This document shows, one piece after another, positions 7,654 through 17,600 of a stretch of DNA of 47,684 bases (position 1 is its first letter; the number at the start of each line of letters is the position of its first letter). The notes beneath the pieces are model-generated. The model was not told the origin of the DNA. It did no database searches and worked only from the letters and a program-made list of their open reading frames with translations. This DNA comes from Sphingomonas sp. AR_OL41 (GTDB lineage: Bacteria > Pseudomonadota > Alphaproteobacteria > Sphingomonadales > Sphingomonadaceae), in the NCBI RefSeq assembly GCF_029911635.1, contig NZ_JARYTI010000038.1:1-47684 (forward strand), written 5' to 3'. A program made the translations under genes and the position numbers.

Positions 7654-8706
7654 GTGCACAAGCTTTTGATGGCCGCGGCGTGCGCTGCGATTCTTGCCGG
7701 CTGCCATGGCGGCGGGAACAGTGAAAATGCTGCGGTGGCTAACCAGGCCGATGGGGCGAGCACGACAGGTTTCACAATCGACAAGGTTCCGCTGCCCGGC
7801 GAAGGACGGGGCGATTATCTAACTGTCGATAACGATGCCCGGCGGCTCTACGTCACCCACAGCAGCCAGGTGCACATCCTCGACCTCGACACGCTCAAAT
7901 CGGTCGCAACGGTCACCGGACTCAAGGCGGCGCATGGCGTCGCGTTGGCCGGCGGGCATGCCTTTGTCTCGGATGGAGACCAGAATGGCGTGGTCGAGTT
8001 CGATCCGACGTCTGGTAAGGTGCTGAAGCTGATACCGACCGGCAAGAAGCCGGACAGCATCCTGCACGATGCGGCGTCGGGTATGATCTGGGCGTTCGAC
8101 GGCGATTCGAACGAGGTCAGCGTGATCGACCCGGCAAAGGCCGCGGTGATCAAGACGATCAAGCTGCCCAACGGACCAGAATTCTCGCAGACGGACAATA
8201 AGGGCAAGATCTGGGTCAATATGGAGGAGGGCAACGATATCGGTGTGCTCGACGCCCGGACGATGACCTTGACCGGCACGATCAAGCTGCCCGGCTGCGA
8301 CGGCCCCGCGCCGCTCTCCTTCGATCCTGCGAACCGCGTGCTGTTCAGCGGCTGCGGCAATAAGGTGATGACTGTTACCGATGCGGATTCGGGTAAGGTA
8401 TTGACCACGGTGCCGGTCGGCGGCGACCCCGACGGCATCACGTTCGACCCGTCGCGCAAGCGCATCTATGTCGCCAATCGCGACGGCGGCTGGACGATCA
8501 TCGACCAGGTCGACAAGGGTCACTACAGCGTCAATCAGACGCTCAAGATCGACGAATATGCGAAGACCGTCGCGCTCGACCCCAAGACGCACCGCGTCTT
8601 CTCGTCCACCGCCGATCTCGTGTGGCCGCCCGCGGTGCCGGGCAAGAAGCATTTGCCCAATGCGAAGCCGGGCAGTTTTCGCCTGATGGTGGTTTCAGAA
8701 AAATAA
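7654..8706 (+). CDS. YncE-type beta-propeller lipoprotein
   Basis: 350 residues, GTG start with GGGAGAGG just upstream. The lipobox is ILAGC (Cys17). The mature protein is a series of about seven blades of the YncE/YVTN type with recurring D-x-x-x-R-x-L/I-Y-V-x-x-x-x-x-x-x-x-I-D signatures, for example DNDARRLYVTHSSQVHILD and DPSRKRIYVANRDGGWTIID. Such propellers are periplasmic and bind ligands or partner proteins; their biochemical role is usually unknown. The gene sits between a TctDE-type system and the 2-hydroxycarboxylate symporter. A second member (32459-33529) lies in the minus-strand receptor cluster, also beside a two-component system. Cysteines in CDGPAP and SGCGNK are not general propeller features and may form a disulfide. 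Confidence 0.85.
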   Translation: MHKLLMAAACAAILAGCHGGGNSENAAVANQADGASTTGFTIDKVPLPGEGRGDYLTVDNDARRLYVTHSSQVHILDLDTLKSVATVTGLKAAHGVALAGGHAFVSDGDQNGVVEFDPTSGKVLKLIPTGKKPDSILHDAASGMIWAFDGDSNEVSVIDPAKAAVIKTIKLPNGPEFSQTDNKGKIWVNMEEGNDIGVLDARTMTLTGTIKLPGCDGPAPLSFDPANRVLFSGCGNKVMTVTDADSGKVLTTVPVGGDPDGITFDPSRKRIYVANRDGGWTIIDQVDKGHYSVNQTLKIDEYAKTVALDPKTHRVFSSTADLVWPPAVPGKKHLPNAKPGSFRLMVVSEK

Positions 8707-8763
8707 GAGGGAGGCGGGCGGCGCACACGGGCCGCCTGACCCATATCGCAGGGGAGAGACGAA

Positions 8764-10116
8764 ATGGCCGAGAGCATCCCGGTAGCGCCGATCGACGACG
8801 CACACCTGATCGACGGCGAACAGGGGCCCACCGGCTGGTGGCGGGTCGTGGACACCAAGATCGGCATCGTGCCGGTGCCGGTATTCATCGCCATCGTCCT
8901 GCTTATCGGTGCCTATGTCGCAAGGGGCAAGGTTCCCTCGGACCTTACCACCAACATCCTGATCCTGGCGGCTGGCGGCTTCGCGTGCGCCGAGATCGGA
9001 AAGCACATTCCAGGCCTCAAGAAGGTCGGCGCGGCGGCGATCCTCGCCACCTTCGTGCCGTCGCTGCTCGTCTATCTCGGCGTCATTCCCAAGCCGCTGA
9101 AGGAATCGATCGCGACGTTCACCGACCAGAGCAATTTCCTCTATCTCTTCATTGGCTCGATCATCGTCGGCAGCATCCTTGGCATGGACCGCAAGATGCT
9201 GATCGGCGGCTTCCTCAGGATCCTGGTGCCGATCCTCAGCGGCTCGGTCGCCGCCGCGGGTGTCGGCTGTGCTGTCGGCACCGCGCTCGGGATGGGGCTA
9301 AAGCATACGGCTTTCATGGTCGTCGTGCCGGTACTCGGCGGCGGCGTCGGCGAAGGCGCGATTCCGCTGTCGATCGGTTATGCCGCGCTGGGCGGCGGCA
9401 AGCAGGGCGATTTGCTCGCCGAGATACTTCCGGCGGTGATGTTCGGCAGCCTCGCTGCGATCCTGCTGGCGGGCGCGCTCAATCTCTATGGCAAGCGCCG
9501 CCCGGACCTGACCGGTGAAGGTCAGCTGCAACCCGGCGAACACGATCTGCCGCTGACCGGCAAGGACGCCCCACGCTTCATCCCCGATCTCCAGACGATC
9601 GGCGGCGCGCTCTTGCTGGCAATGACGCTCTATCTCGCTGGCGCGCTGGTGCAGGACCTCACCAAGTTCCCGGGACCAGTGACGATGCTGTTCCTCGCCG
9701 TCATCCTGAAACTCGGCAAGCTCGTCTCGCCACGGCTCGAACAGGGCGCCTATCGCAACTATCAATTCTTCGCCGCGCTGGTCACCTATCCCCTGCTCTT
9801 CGCCATCGGCGTCGCCAAGACGCCGTGGGAAAAATTGATGAGCGCCTTCAACATGGCGGAGATCGCAACGATCCTGGCGACGGTGGTGACGCTGGTGGTG
9901 ACCGGATTCTTCACCGGCCGGCTGGTCAATATCCACCCGATCGAATCCGGCATCGTCACTGCTTGCCGCGCGAGCCAGGGCGGCACCGGCGATGTGGCGA
10001 TCCTCAGCGCCTCCAATCGCATGGTGCTGATGCCGTTCGCACAGGTTGCAACCCGGATCGGCGGCGCACTGACCGTGACGCTGGCGCTCGCGCTGTTCGC
10101 CAAATTCGGCGCGTGA
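8764..10116 (+). CDS. 2-hydroxycarboxylate transporter family symporter (CitS/MleP/CimH-like)
   Basis: 450 residues with 11-12 membrane segments. The two re-entrant GGxG motifs of the 2HCT family are present: GGGVGEGAIPLS (about residues 196-207) and SQGGTGDVAILSASNRM near residue 410, followed by the conserved AQVATRIGGAL. The Arg in SNRM corresponds to the substrate-carboxylate-contacting arginine known from CitS. GGGxGEGxxPLS is closer to the malate/citrate exchangers MleP and CimH than to CitS, whose motif is GGGNGAG. It should import a di- or tricarboxylate (malate, citrate) with Na+ or H+ at the inner membrane. GGGGAGAGAC-type purines precede the ATG. Its position after a TctDE-type system and a propeller suggests a carboxylate-responsive unit. 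Confidence 0.9.
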   Translation: MAESIPVAPIDDAHLIDGEQGPTGWWRVVDTKIGIVPVPVFIAIVLLIGAYVARGKVPSDLTTNILILAAGGFACAEIGKHIPGLKKVGAAAILATFVPSLLVYLGVIPKPLKESIATFTDQSNFLYLFIGSIIVGSILGMDRKMLIGGFLRILVPILSGSVAAAGVGCAVGTALGMGLKHTAFMVVVPVLGGGVGEGAIPLSIGYAALGGGKQGDLLAEILPAVMFGSLAAILLAGALNLYGKRRPDLTGEGQLQPGEHDLPLTGKDAPRFIPDLQTIGGALLLAMTLYLAGALVQDLTKFPGPVTMLFLAVILKLGKLVSPRLEQGAYRNYQFFAALVTYPLLFAIGVAKTPWEKLMSAFNMAEIATILATVVTLVVTGFFTGRLVNIHPIESGIVTACRASQGGTGDVAILSASNRMVLMPFAQVATRIGGALTVTLALALFAKFGA

Positions 10117-10166
10117 CCGGTCGGTGGCGGGCTGGATCCACGCCGCCCGCCGACATTGGCAATTTG

Positions 10167-10172
10167 TATACT
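10167..10172 (+). promoter_or_regulatory. Possible -10 element (TATACT) of the RND operon
   Basis: TATACT lies 56 bases before the GTG of the regulator at 10229 in the only AT-rich stretch of the 112-base gap. It is preceded by TTGGCAATTTG (10156-10166), but no -35 hexamer stands at standard spacing, which would suit an activator-dependent promoter. TTGGCAATT recurs in the divergent region at 44388-44396 beside a paralogous regulator. Weak evidence. Confidence 0.25.
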
Positions 10173-10228
10173 CTGCGTAACTCGCCTCCAATCCGAACTG
10201 GTGCAGGCGGAGTGCGAGGAGAATACAG

Positions 10229-10903
10229 GTGCTGAACGTGCTGGTAGCAGAAGACGATGCCGAAACCCGCGCCTATCTGGAGCGGGGTCTGCGCGAACTG
10301 GGTCATGTCGTGACGGCGACGGCCGATGGACGTGACGCGTTGTTCCTTGCCAGCGGCGAGGCGTTCGACGCCGTGGTGCTCGACCGCATGCTGCCGCTTG
10401 TGGACGGCATGACTGTGCTCAAGTCGCTGCGCGCAGCCGGCATCGCCACCCCCGTGCTGCTGCTCACCGCGCTGGCGCGAGTCGAGGACCGCGTAGAAGG
10501 ACTCGAAGCGGGCGCCGACGATTATCTCGTCAAACCCTTCGCCTTCAGCGAACTGACCGCGCGGCTCAATGCGCTGGCGCGGCGTCCGGCTGGGGTTAAC
10601 GCCGAGACTGTACTGCGGTGCGGCGCAGTCGAGATGAACCTGCTGAAGCGCGAGGTGCGCCGCGCCGGCCAGCGCGTGGATCTGCAGCCGCGCGAGTTGG
10701 CGCTGCTTGAGGAACTGCTGCGTAATGCGGGGCGAATCGTCACCCGCACGATGCTGCTTGAGCGGGTGTGGGATTTCCATTTCGATCCCAAGACAAATAT
10801 TGTCGAAACGCATGTCAGCCGACTGCGCTCGAAACTCAATGCCGGGTTCGACGGGGACGTGATTCACACCGTGCGCGGTGCCGGCTATATGATCGATGGC
10901 TGA
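10229..10903 (+). CDS. OmpR-family response regulator (CusR/QseB-like)
   Basis: 224 residues, GTG start with GAGGAG about eight bases upstream. The receiver has Glu-Asp-Asp (8-10), phospho-acceptor Asp52 (VLDRMLP), Thr80 and Lys102 (VKPF). The winged-helix domain has LQPRELALLEELLRN and TNIVETHVSRLRSKL, with the wing IHTVRGAGYMI. It heads an eight-gene unit in which nearly every stop overlaps the next start, so it probably autoregulates and controls the tripartite efflux system. It is a paralogue of the regulator at 43643-44317: both share LDRM, NIxExHxSRLR and IHTVRGAGY. Confidence 0.93.
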   Translation: MLNVLVAEDDAETRAYLERGLRELGHVVTATADGRDALFLASGEAFDAVVLDRMLPLVDGMTVLKSLRAAGIATPVLLLTALARVEDRVEGLEAGADDYLVKPFAFSELTARLNALARRPAGVNAETVLRCGAVEMNLLKREVRRAGQRVDLQPRELALLEELLRNAGRIVTRTMLLERVWDFHFDPKTNIVETHVSRLRSKLNAGFDGDVIHTVRGAGYMIDG

Positions 10904-12251
10904 GTCGGTGCGCCTGCCTTCCTCAACCGCGTTTCGCTTCGCGGCGTTCTTCAGCATGGCCTTCACGTTGTTGATCGTGGTGCTCGGTGCCGGCATCTAT
11001 TGGGCGATCCGCAGTGAGTTGCGCTACGATCTCGACCAGCGCATCGTCACCGGGCGCGATGCCCTCATTCGAGACGCCAGTCGCGACGGGTCAGGACTGC
11101 GGCATGCGATCGACTACCGCATAGCGCATGAGAGCAGCGACATGCGCTATGCGTTGCTTGACGCGCGCGGCGCGCGGGTCGCGGGGCGGAGCATCGCCGC
11201 GCCGCCGGCACTCGGCTGGTCGGCGATGAACTTCCGCGACAAGGATATTGGACTCGACGCAACACGGACTTTCGCCTCGCGCACTGCAGATGGCGGGATG
11301 CTGATCGTGGGCGCCGACCCGGAAGCGATCGAGGAACTGGACGCGCGGATGGTGCCGTTGTTCGCTGCCGCCTGCGGGCTCGTCGCGGCGATCGGCATGG
11401 CCGGCGCGTTCCTGCTCGGTCGCGTGCTGCAACGCCGGCTCGACGAAATCGGCAGCACCGCCGAGGCCATTATTGCGGGCGACCTTGCGCGGCGCATCGC
11501 GCTGAGCGGCAGCGGCGACGAGTTCGATCGACTGTCGGCGACACTCAACCGGATGCTCGAGCGCATTGCCGGGCTGCTCGACAATCTGCGCCAGGTATCG
11601 GGGGACATCGCCCATGATCTGCGCACCCCGCTCACCCGGTTGCGTCAGAAGCTCGAACTCGCCGCTGCGGGGCCAGACGAGCCCGCCGCGCTTAAACAGG
11701 CGATGGACGGGGCAATAGAGCAGACCGACGACATGCTGGCCCTGTTCTCGGGCATTCTCGGCATTTCCGAAATCGAGGCGGGCGGTCCCGGGGTACGATT
11801 GACGCGCATCGACCTGAGTGCGCTCGTAACCGACCTGGCCGACAGCTACCTGCCCTCGGCCGAAGACAGCAACCGGATGCTTACCCGCGAAATCGAACCC
11901 GGCATCGAAATCGACGGCAACCGCGAACTGCTTGCCCAGGCCGCTGTCAACCTGCTCGACAATGCGTTGCGCCATACGCCGGCGGGCACCGCGATCGGCA
12001 TCCGCCTGGCCGCGCGAGGTAATGATGTCGTGCTCGCGGTCAGCGACCACGGGCCGGGCGTTCCAGCCGAGGATCGCGCGCGCATGTTCACCCGTTTCAC
12101 CCGGCTGGAAAACAGCCGATCGACCCCCGGCCATGGCCTCGGCCTGAGTCTCGTCGCCGCCATCGCCGGTGCGCATGGCGGCGGCGCCACCCTTCACGAC
12201 AATGAACCCGGAGTGATCGCGATGGTTACCATCCCCCGGAGTCCGCGATGA
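10896..12251 (+). CDS. Sensor histidine kinase of the RND operon
   Basis: 451 residues. Two membrane helices (about 18-40 and 152-174) enclose a periplasmic loop of about 110 residues. A HAMP domain follows, then His240 in GDIAHDLRTPLTRLRQ, N box AAVNLLDNALRHTP, G1 DHGPGVP, F box FTRFTRLENS and G2 GHGLGLS. Its ATG lies inside the last codons of the regulator gene (eight-base overlap). The architecture matches the kinases at 34609 and 42265. The periplasmic domain should sense the pump's inducer (metal, drug or envelope stress); the sequence gives no clue which. Confidence 0.92.
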   Translation: MAESVRLPSSTAFRFAAFFSMAFTLLIVVLGAGIYWAIRSELRYDLDQRIVTGRDALIRDASRDGSGLRHAIDYRIAHESSDMRYALLDARGARVAGRSIAAPPALGWSAMNFRDKDIGLDATRTFASRTADGGMLIVGADPEAIEELDARMVPLFAAACGLVAAIGMAGAFLLGRVLQRRLDEIGSTAEAIIAGDLARRIALSGSGDEFDRLSATLNRMLERIAGLLDNLRQVSGDIAHDLRTPLTRLRQKLELAAAGPDEPAALKQAMDGAIEQTDDMLALFSGILGISEIEAGGPGVRLTRIDLSALVTDLADSYLPSAEDSNRMLTREIEPGIEIDGNRELLAQAAVNLLDNALRHTPAGTAIGIRLAARGNDVVLAVSDHGPGVPAEDRARMFTRFTRLENSRSTPGHGLGLSLVAAIAGAHGGGATLHDNEPGVIAMVTIPRSPR

Positions 12252-13588
12252 GGCGGTCTCTCCTGCCCGTGATGGCGGCGAGTCTGTTGGCTGGCTGCAC
12301 GAGTTACACCGCCAGGCCGCTCGCCGCGCAGGCCGACCTGGCCGGACCCGATCCGGCGATCCTGTCGGTCGACGCGGCGAAGATCGACCGCCCCTACCTG
12401 GCGCCGCAGCCGATCGATCTGTCCGCACCGCTCACGCCCAATGCGCTGGCGATTATCGCGGTGCTGGAAAATCCCGACCTCAAGGCGCAGCGCGCCAAGG
12501 CTGGGGTGACCGATGCCCAGGCCTTTTCGGCCCGGTTGCTGCCCGATCCAAGCTTCCAGGGCAGCTTCGACAAGCTGCTCAGCGGGCCGGACGAGTTCAA
12601 CGGATTGGGCGGCCAGATCGGCTTCGATCTCAATGTGTTGCGTACCGCGCAGGTGACGCGCCAGTCAGGCGAGGCGGCCAAGCGCCAGGTACGGCTCGAT
12701 CTCGCCTGGGCTGAATGGCAGACTGCGGGCCAGGCACGGCTGCAGGGCGTGCGCCTGCTCGCGCTCGAGGAGCAACTAAAGGTCGCACAGACCAGCGCCG
12801 CCTCGGCGCGGAAGCTGTTCGAGGCAGCGCAGCGCGCCACGGGGCGCGGCGACATCGCGGCGGGAGATCTCGATACGCGGCGCCAGGCACTGCTCGATGC
12901 CTCGACCAAGGAGCGGACGGCGGAGAACGATCTGGCGACGACGCGGGCCGACCTCAACAAGCAGCTCGGCCTGCCGCCCGAAACGGTCCTGCGGCTCGCT
13001 GAGCCCAGCGCACCACAGGTGCCGCCGCCAGCCGAGGTACTGACCGCGCAGGCGCTCGAACGCCGGCTCGATCTGCAGGCGTTGCGCGCTGGTTATGGCG
13101 TGGCCGAGGCGGACCTGCATAAGGCGGTGCTCGACCAGTTTCCCAATCTCTCGCTGACCATGGCCTATGCCCGCGATACCGCGAACAATCGCACGCTCGG
13201 CCCGCAGATCGGCTTCAACCTGCCGCTGTGGAACCGCAATCGCGGGGGCATCGCCATTGCCCGTGCGACGCGCGAGCAGCTGCGCGCCGAATATGACGCC
13301 CGGCTGTTTCAGACCCGCGCCGAGATCGACGCGGCGGTCGCCGGCCTGGTGACGCTGCGCCGGCAGCAGGAACAATTGTCGGGCCAGGTTCCCGCGATCG
13401 AGAAATATGCTTCCGCAACAGAACGCGCGGCGGTGCGCGGCGACCTGTCCCGCGCCATCGCCGATACCGCCCAGCAAGCACTGCGCGACCGCAAGCTTGC
13501 TCTCCTCCAGCTCGGACAGCAGATCGCCGAGCAGACCATCGCGCTCGAATTGCTGTCGGGCGGCCCCGCTGAAGGATGGACCAAATGA
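12248..13588 (+). CDS. TolC-family outer-membrane efflux lipoprotein
   Basis: 446 residues. Lipobox LLAGC with Cys17. Two OEP repeats of long amphipathic helices (about 70-260 and 275-435) form the periplasmic tunnel; LKAQRAKAGVTDAQAFSARLLPDPSF is the usual first-repeat entry, and LGPQIGFNLPLWNRNRG is the second-repeat beta-hairpin with the characteristic PLWNR. Length is usual for CusC/NodT-type factors. The ATG overlaps the kinase stop (ATGA) and the stop overlaps the adaptor start (ATGA), so it is coupled on both sides. It forms the outer-membrane exit duct of the adjacent RND system. Confidence 0.92.
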   Translation: MRRSLLPVMAASLLAGCTSYTARPLAAQADLAGPDPAILSVDAAKIDRPYLAPQPIDLSAPLTPNALAIIAVLENPDLKAQRAKAGVTDAQAFSARLLPDPSFQGSFDKLLSGPDEFNGLGGQIGFDLNVLRTAQVTRQSGEAAKRQVRLDLAWAEWQTAGQARLQGVRLLALEEQLKVAQTSAASARKLFEAAQRATGRGDIAAGDLDTRRQALLDASTKERTAENDLATTRADLNKQLGLPPETVLRLAEPSAPQVPPPAEVLTAQALERRLDLQALRAGYGVAEADLHKAVLDQFPNLSLTMAYARDTANNRTLGPQIGFNLPLWNRNRGGIAIARATREQLRAEYDARLFQTRAEIDAAVAGLVTLRRQQEQLSGQVPAIEKYASATERAAVRGDLSRAIADTAQQALRDRKLALLQLGQQIAEQTIALELLSGGPAEGWTK

Positions 13589-14619
13589 AGACCCCTCTCC
13601 CGCTCCTGTCCGTCCTGTTGCTCGCCGGATGCGGCGGCACCACCCCTGCGGAAAAGGCCCCCGAAGCGACCGCGCAGGTGCGCACCGCCCAAGCCGTGCT
13701 CGGCTCATCCAACGACAACTTGACGATCTATGGCGCGACCGAAGCAGGCCCCGGCGGTGCGCGCGCCATCGTCGCGCCGGCGGAGGCGATCGTCGCAACG
13801 ATCAACGCCCCGACCGGTACCGCGGTCAGCGCCGGGCAGGTGATCGTCACCCTGCGGCCGAGCCCGACGACGCGCACCGAGATCGCTAAATCGGCGAGCG
13901 ACGCCGCGACCGCCGCCGCCGCCTATCAGCGCGCCCTGCGCATGCGCAGCGACGGCCTGGTCAGCGACGCCGATGTCGAGACCGCCCGCAATGCGCTCGC
14001 CACCGCGACGGCGACGCGCAACAATCTCGGCATTCGCGGGGGCTTCGCTGCGTTGCGCGCGCCCGGTACGGGCACGGTGCAGGGGCTTACCGCCAAGATC
14101 GGCGACCAGCTCGCCGCCGGCACGACCATCGCCACGGTCGGCGCGCCCGGCGACGTCCGCGCGCGCTTCGGCGTCGATCCGGCCGTGGCGCAGCGCATCC
14201 GCCCCGGCCAGGCGATCCACATCTCGATGATTGACGGCAGCCATGCCATGGACGTCACCGTGGTCGGCGTCGATCCGCAGATCGACCCGACGACGCGGCT
14301 CGCCTCGGTCTATGCCCGCGTGCCGGGAACCGGCCTGGGCGCGGGGGAACCGCTGCGCGCAACACTCGCGGTCGGTGCCAGCGCGACCGGGGTGAGCATC
14401 CCCTATTCAGCGCTGCTCGATGACGGCGGGCGCTCCTATGTGTTCGTCGTCAAGAACGGCGCCGCCAAGAGCGTCGACGTCTCGCCGGGAAATAGCTCGG
14501 GCGATCGCATCCAGATCCTCAAGGGGCTCAACCCGGGCGATAAGGTCGTCACCGAGGGCGGCACCGCGCTCGAGGACGGCATGAAGGTCAGCGAGACCGC
14601 GCCGGGAGCCGCGAAATGA
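13585..14619 (+). CDS. RND efflux periplasmic adaptor lipoprotein
   Basis: 344 residues. The ATG at 13585 is chosen because GAAGGA lies eight bases upstream and it overlaps the TolC-type stop (ATGA); an in-frame ATG at 13576 would extend it by three residues. Lipobox LLLAGC (Cys16). Order: N-terminal barrel/lipoyl half with VAPAEAIVATINAPTGTAVSAGQVIVTLRP, a short helical hairpin (about 95-140), the second lipoyl half ALRAPGTGTVQGLTAKIGDQLAAGTTIATVG, a beta-barrel with VGVDPQIDPTTRLASVYARV, and a membrane-proximal domain ending GLNPGDKVVTEGG. It links the pump to the outer-membrane channel. Confidence 0.92.
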   Translation: MKTPLPLLSVLLLAGCGGTTPAEKAPEATAQVRTAQAVLGSSNDNLTIYGATEAGPGGARAIVAPAEAIVATINAPTGTAVSAGQVIVTLRPSPTTRTEIAKSASDAATAAAAYQRALRMRSDGLVSDADVETARNALATATATRNNLGIRGGFAALRAPGTGTVQGLTAKIGDQLAAGTTIATVGAPGDVRARFGVDPAVAQRIRPGQAIHISMIDGSHAMDVTVVGVDPQIDPTTRLASVYARVPGTGLGAGEPLRATLAVGASATGVSIPYSALLDDGGRSYVFVVKNGAAKSVDVSPGNSSGDRIQILKGLNPGDKVVTEGGTALEDGMKVSETAPGAAK

Positions 14620-17600
14620 AGGAACTGATGCAACGCCATGCGCGCTCGATCTGGCTGAGCGTTTTTCTCGTCACGCTCGCCGGGCTGGTCGCCGCGACGC
14701 GGCTGCCGGTAACCTTGTTCCCGCATATCGACTATCCGCGCGTCGTCGTATCGATCGATGCCGGCGAGCGCGACGCCGAACAGATGGCCGCCGGCATCAC
14801 CCGCCCGGCGGAGATCGCGCTGCGCGAAATTCCCGGCGTACGCCAGATCCGCTCGACCACCAGCCGCGGCTCGGCCGAGGTCGCACTGAGCTTCGACTGG
14901 GGCGACGACATGGTCGCCGCGACCAATGCGACGCAGGGCGCGCTGGCGACGATCCTGCCGGACCTGCCGGCCGGCACGCGTTTCAGCGTGCGCCGCTCGG
15001 ACCCGACAATCTTCCCGGTGCTCGGCATCTCGCTGACCTCGAACAAGCGCGACGGCGTTGCCCTGGCACAGCTCGCCCAGCTAAAACTGCGCCCGGTGCT
15101 GTCGACCGTCTCCGGGGTTGCGGGCGTCGACGTCCTGGGCGGCGCGAGTCAGGAGGTCGAGGTCGAGGTCGACCCGGCGCGATTGCAGGCGCTGAGCATG
15201 ACCATGACCGACGTCACCGCCGCTTTGGGCAGCGCCAACAGCGTTGCCGCGGTCGGCAAGATTGAGGATCGCCACCGACTGTATCTTGCTCTGGTCGAGG
15301 ACCGGTTGACCAACGAGGCGGACATCGCCGCTATCCCGGTCAAGGCCGGGACCGCAGCGGGCGCCGGCGTCGCGACGCTCGGGCAGATCGCCACGATCCG
15401 CCGCGCGCCCGCGCCGGTGTGGACCAAGGTGACCTCGAACGGCGCCAACGCCGTGCTGGTCAATGTCCGCCAGACGCCGACCGCTGACGCGGTGGCCCTG
15501 GTCAAGGAAGTGCAGGCGCGACTGAAGGACGTTGCGCTACCTGACGACGTCAAGGTCAGTCCGTTCTACGACCAGTCCGAGCTGGTGACAGGCGCCGCCA
15601 ATGCGGTGCGCGACGCGATATTGCTCGGTGCCGTGCTCGCCGGACTGGTGCTGTTCCTGTTTCTCAGGAGCTGGCGGCTGATGGTGATCACCGCCGCGCT
15701 ACTGCCGGCGGTGCTCGCCGCGACCTGCCTCGCGCTCTACGCGCTTCACATGAGCTTCAACATGATGACGCTCGGCGGCATGGCGGCGGCGGTCGGACTC
15801 GTGGTCGATGACGCGGTGGTGATGCTTGAGCATCTCATGCGCCGCCTGCAGGAAGCAGATCACGAAAAGGCGGTGCGACCGTCGATGTTGGGCGCGGCCC
15901 GCGAGATGGCGCGGCCGCTGTTCGGTTCGACCCTGGCGACGATCGTCGTGTTCGTACCGCTCGCCTTCATCACCGGCGTGACCGGGGGTTTCTTCAAGGC
16001 GCTCGCGGTCACGATGGTCGCAGCCCTCGCCGTATCGTTGCTTTACGCCCGGTTCGTACTGCCGATCATTGCCGAGAACTGGCTGACGGTGAAGGACGCC
16101 GAAGCGGCCGACAGGGCGGAAAGGTTCACCGGCCCGATGGCGGACCATTATGGCCGGATCGTCACGCGCGCCTTTGCGCGGCCCGGGCTGGTCGCGACGG
16201 TGGTCGCGGCGCTGATGATCTTCGCCGGCGGCTTCGCCTGGACGCATCTTCAATCGGGCTTCATGCCCGTCATGGACGAAGGCGGCTTCATCCTCGACTA
16301 TAAGGCAAAGCCCGGCGCATCGCTGACCGATACCGACCGGCTATTGCGCCAGGTCGAGAAGATCATCCAGGCGACCCCCGAAGTGTCGAGCTATTCGCGC
16401 CGTACCGGCATCCAGCTCGGCGGTGGGCTGACCGAGGCCGATGAGGGCGACATGTTCATCCGCCTCAAGGGCGGCGCGCGGCGCGACATCGAAGAGGTGA
16501 TGACCGAGGTCCGGCAGAAGATCGAGACCCAGGTACCCGGGCTCCAGGTCGAGACCGCACAGCTGATGGAAGACCTGATCGGCGATCTCACCGCCGTACC
16601 GCAGCCGATAGAGGTGAAGCTGTTCGGCGACGACCCGGCGCAACTCGAAGAGTCCGCCGGCAAGGTGGTCGCTGCAATGGGCAAGATCGACGGGGTGGCC
16701 GAAGTAGCGAGCGGATTGCGTGTGGCCGGCGACGGCGTGATCATCGAGGTCGATCGCGCCGCCGCGGCAATGGCCGGGCTCGATCCCGACCTCGTCGCAA
16801 AGCAGGTCGAGACGCAGATTGGCGGAACGGTTGCAACGCAGATATTGTCGGGCGAGCAGGTCATCGATGTGCGCGTTCGCCTGCCTAGGGAACTGCGTCA
16901 ACGTACCGATGCGCTAGGGGCATTGACTGTACGCGCGGCCGATGGCCGGTCGGTCGCGCTGCGTTCGATTGCCACGATCAGCATTGCTGCCGGACAGCGC
17001 CAGATCACCCGCGAGGATCTCGCGCCGTTCATCCCGGTCACCGCGCGGCTGGAAGGCAAGGATCTCGGCACCGCGATGAAGGACGTCCAGGCGACCGTGG
17101 CCGGGTTGCATCTGCCGTCGTCGGTGCGGGTCGATTATGGGGGCCTCTATGCGCAACAGCAGCAGTCCTTCAGCGACCTGACGACGGTATTTGTTGCCGC
17201 GCTGCTGCTCTCCGCACTGCTGCTCACCCTGCTGTTCGAGACCTGGGCGTTCACCGCCGCGGTTATCGCGACGGTGCTGCTCTCGACGACGGCGGTGTTC
17301 TTCGGACTCTGGCTGACCGGGACCGAACTCGACATCTCCGCGCTGATGGGTCTGACAATGGTGGTCGGCATGATTACCGAACTGGCGATCTTCTACCTTG
17401 CCGAGCTGGAGCCTGACGCCGCGGTCGATGCCGCAGCACTGCTCCGCGCCGGCAAGGCGCGGATCAGGCCGATCGTGATGTCGGCGTTGATCGCGATCCT
17501 CACGCTCGCGCCGCTGGCGTTGGGCATTGGGCGCGGCTCGGGCCTGCAAAGGCCGCTGGCGACGGCAATCATCTTCGGCCTGGCGATCGGCGCCCCATTG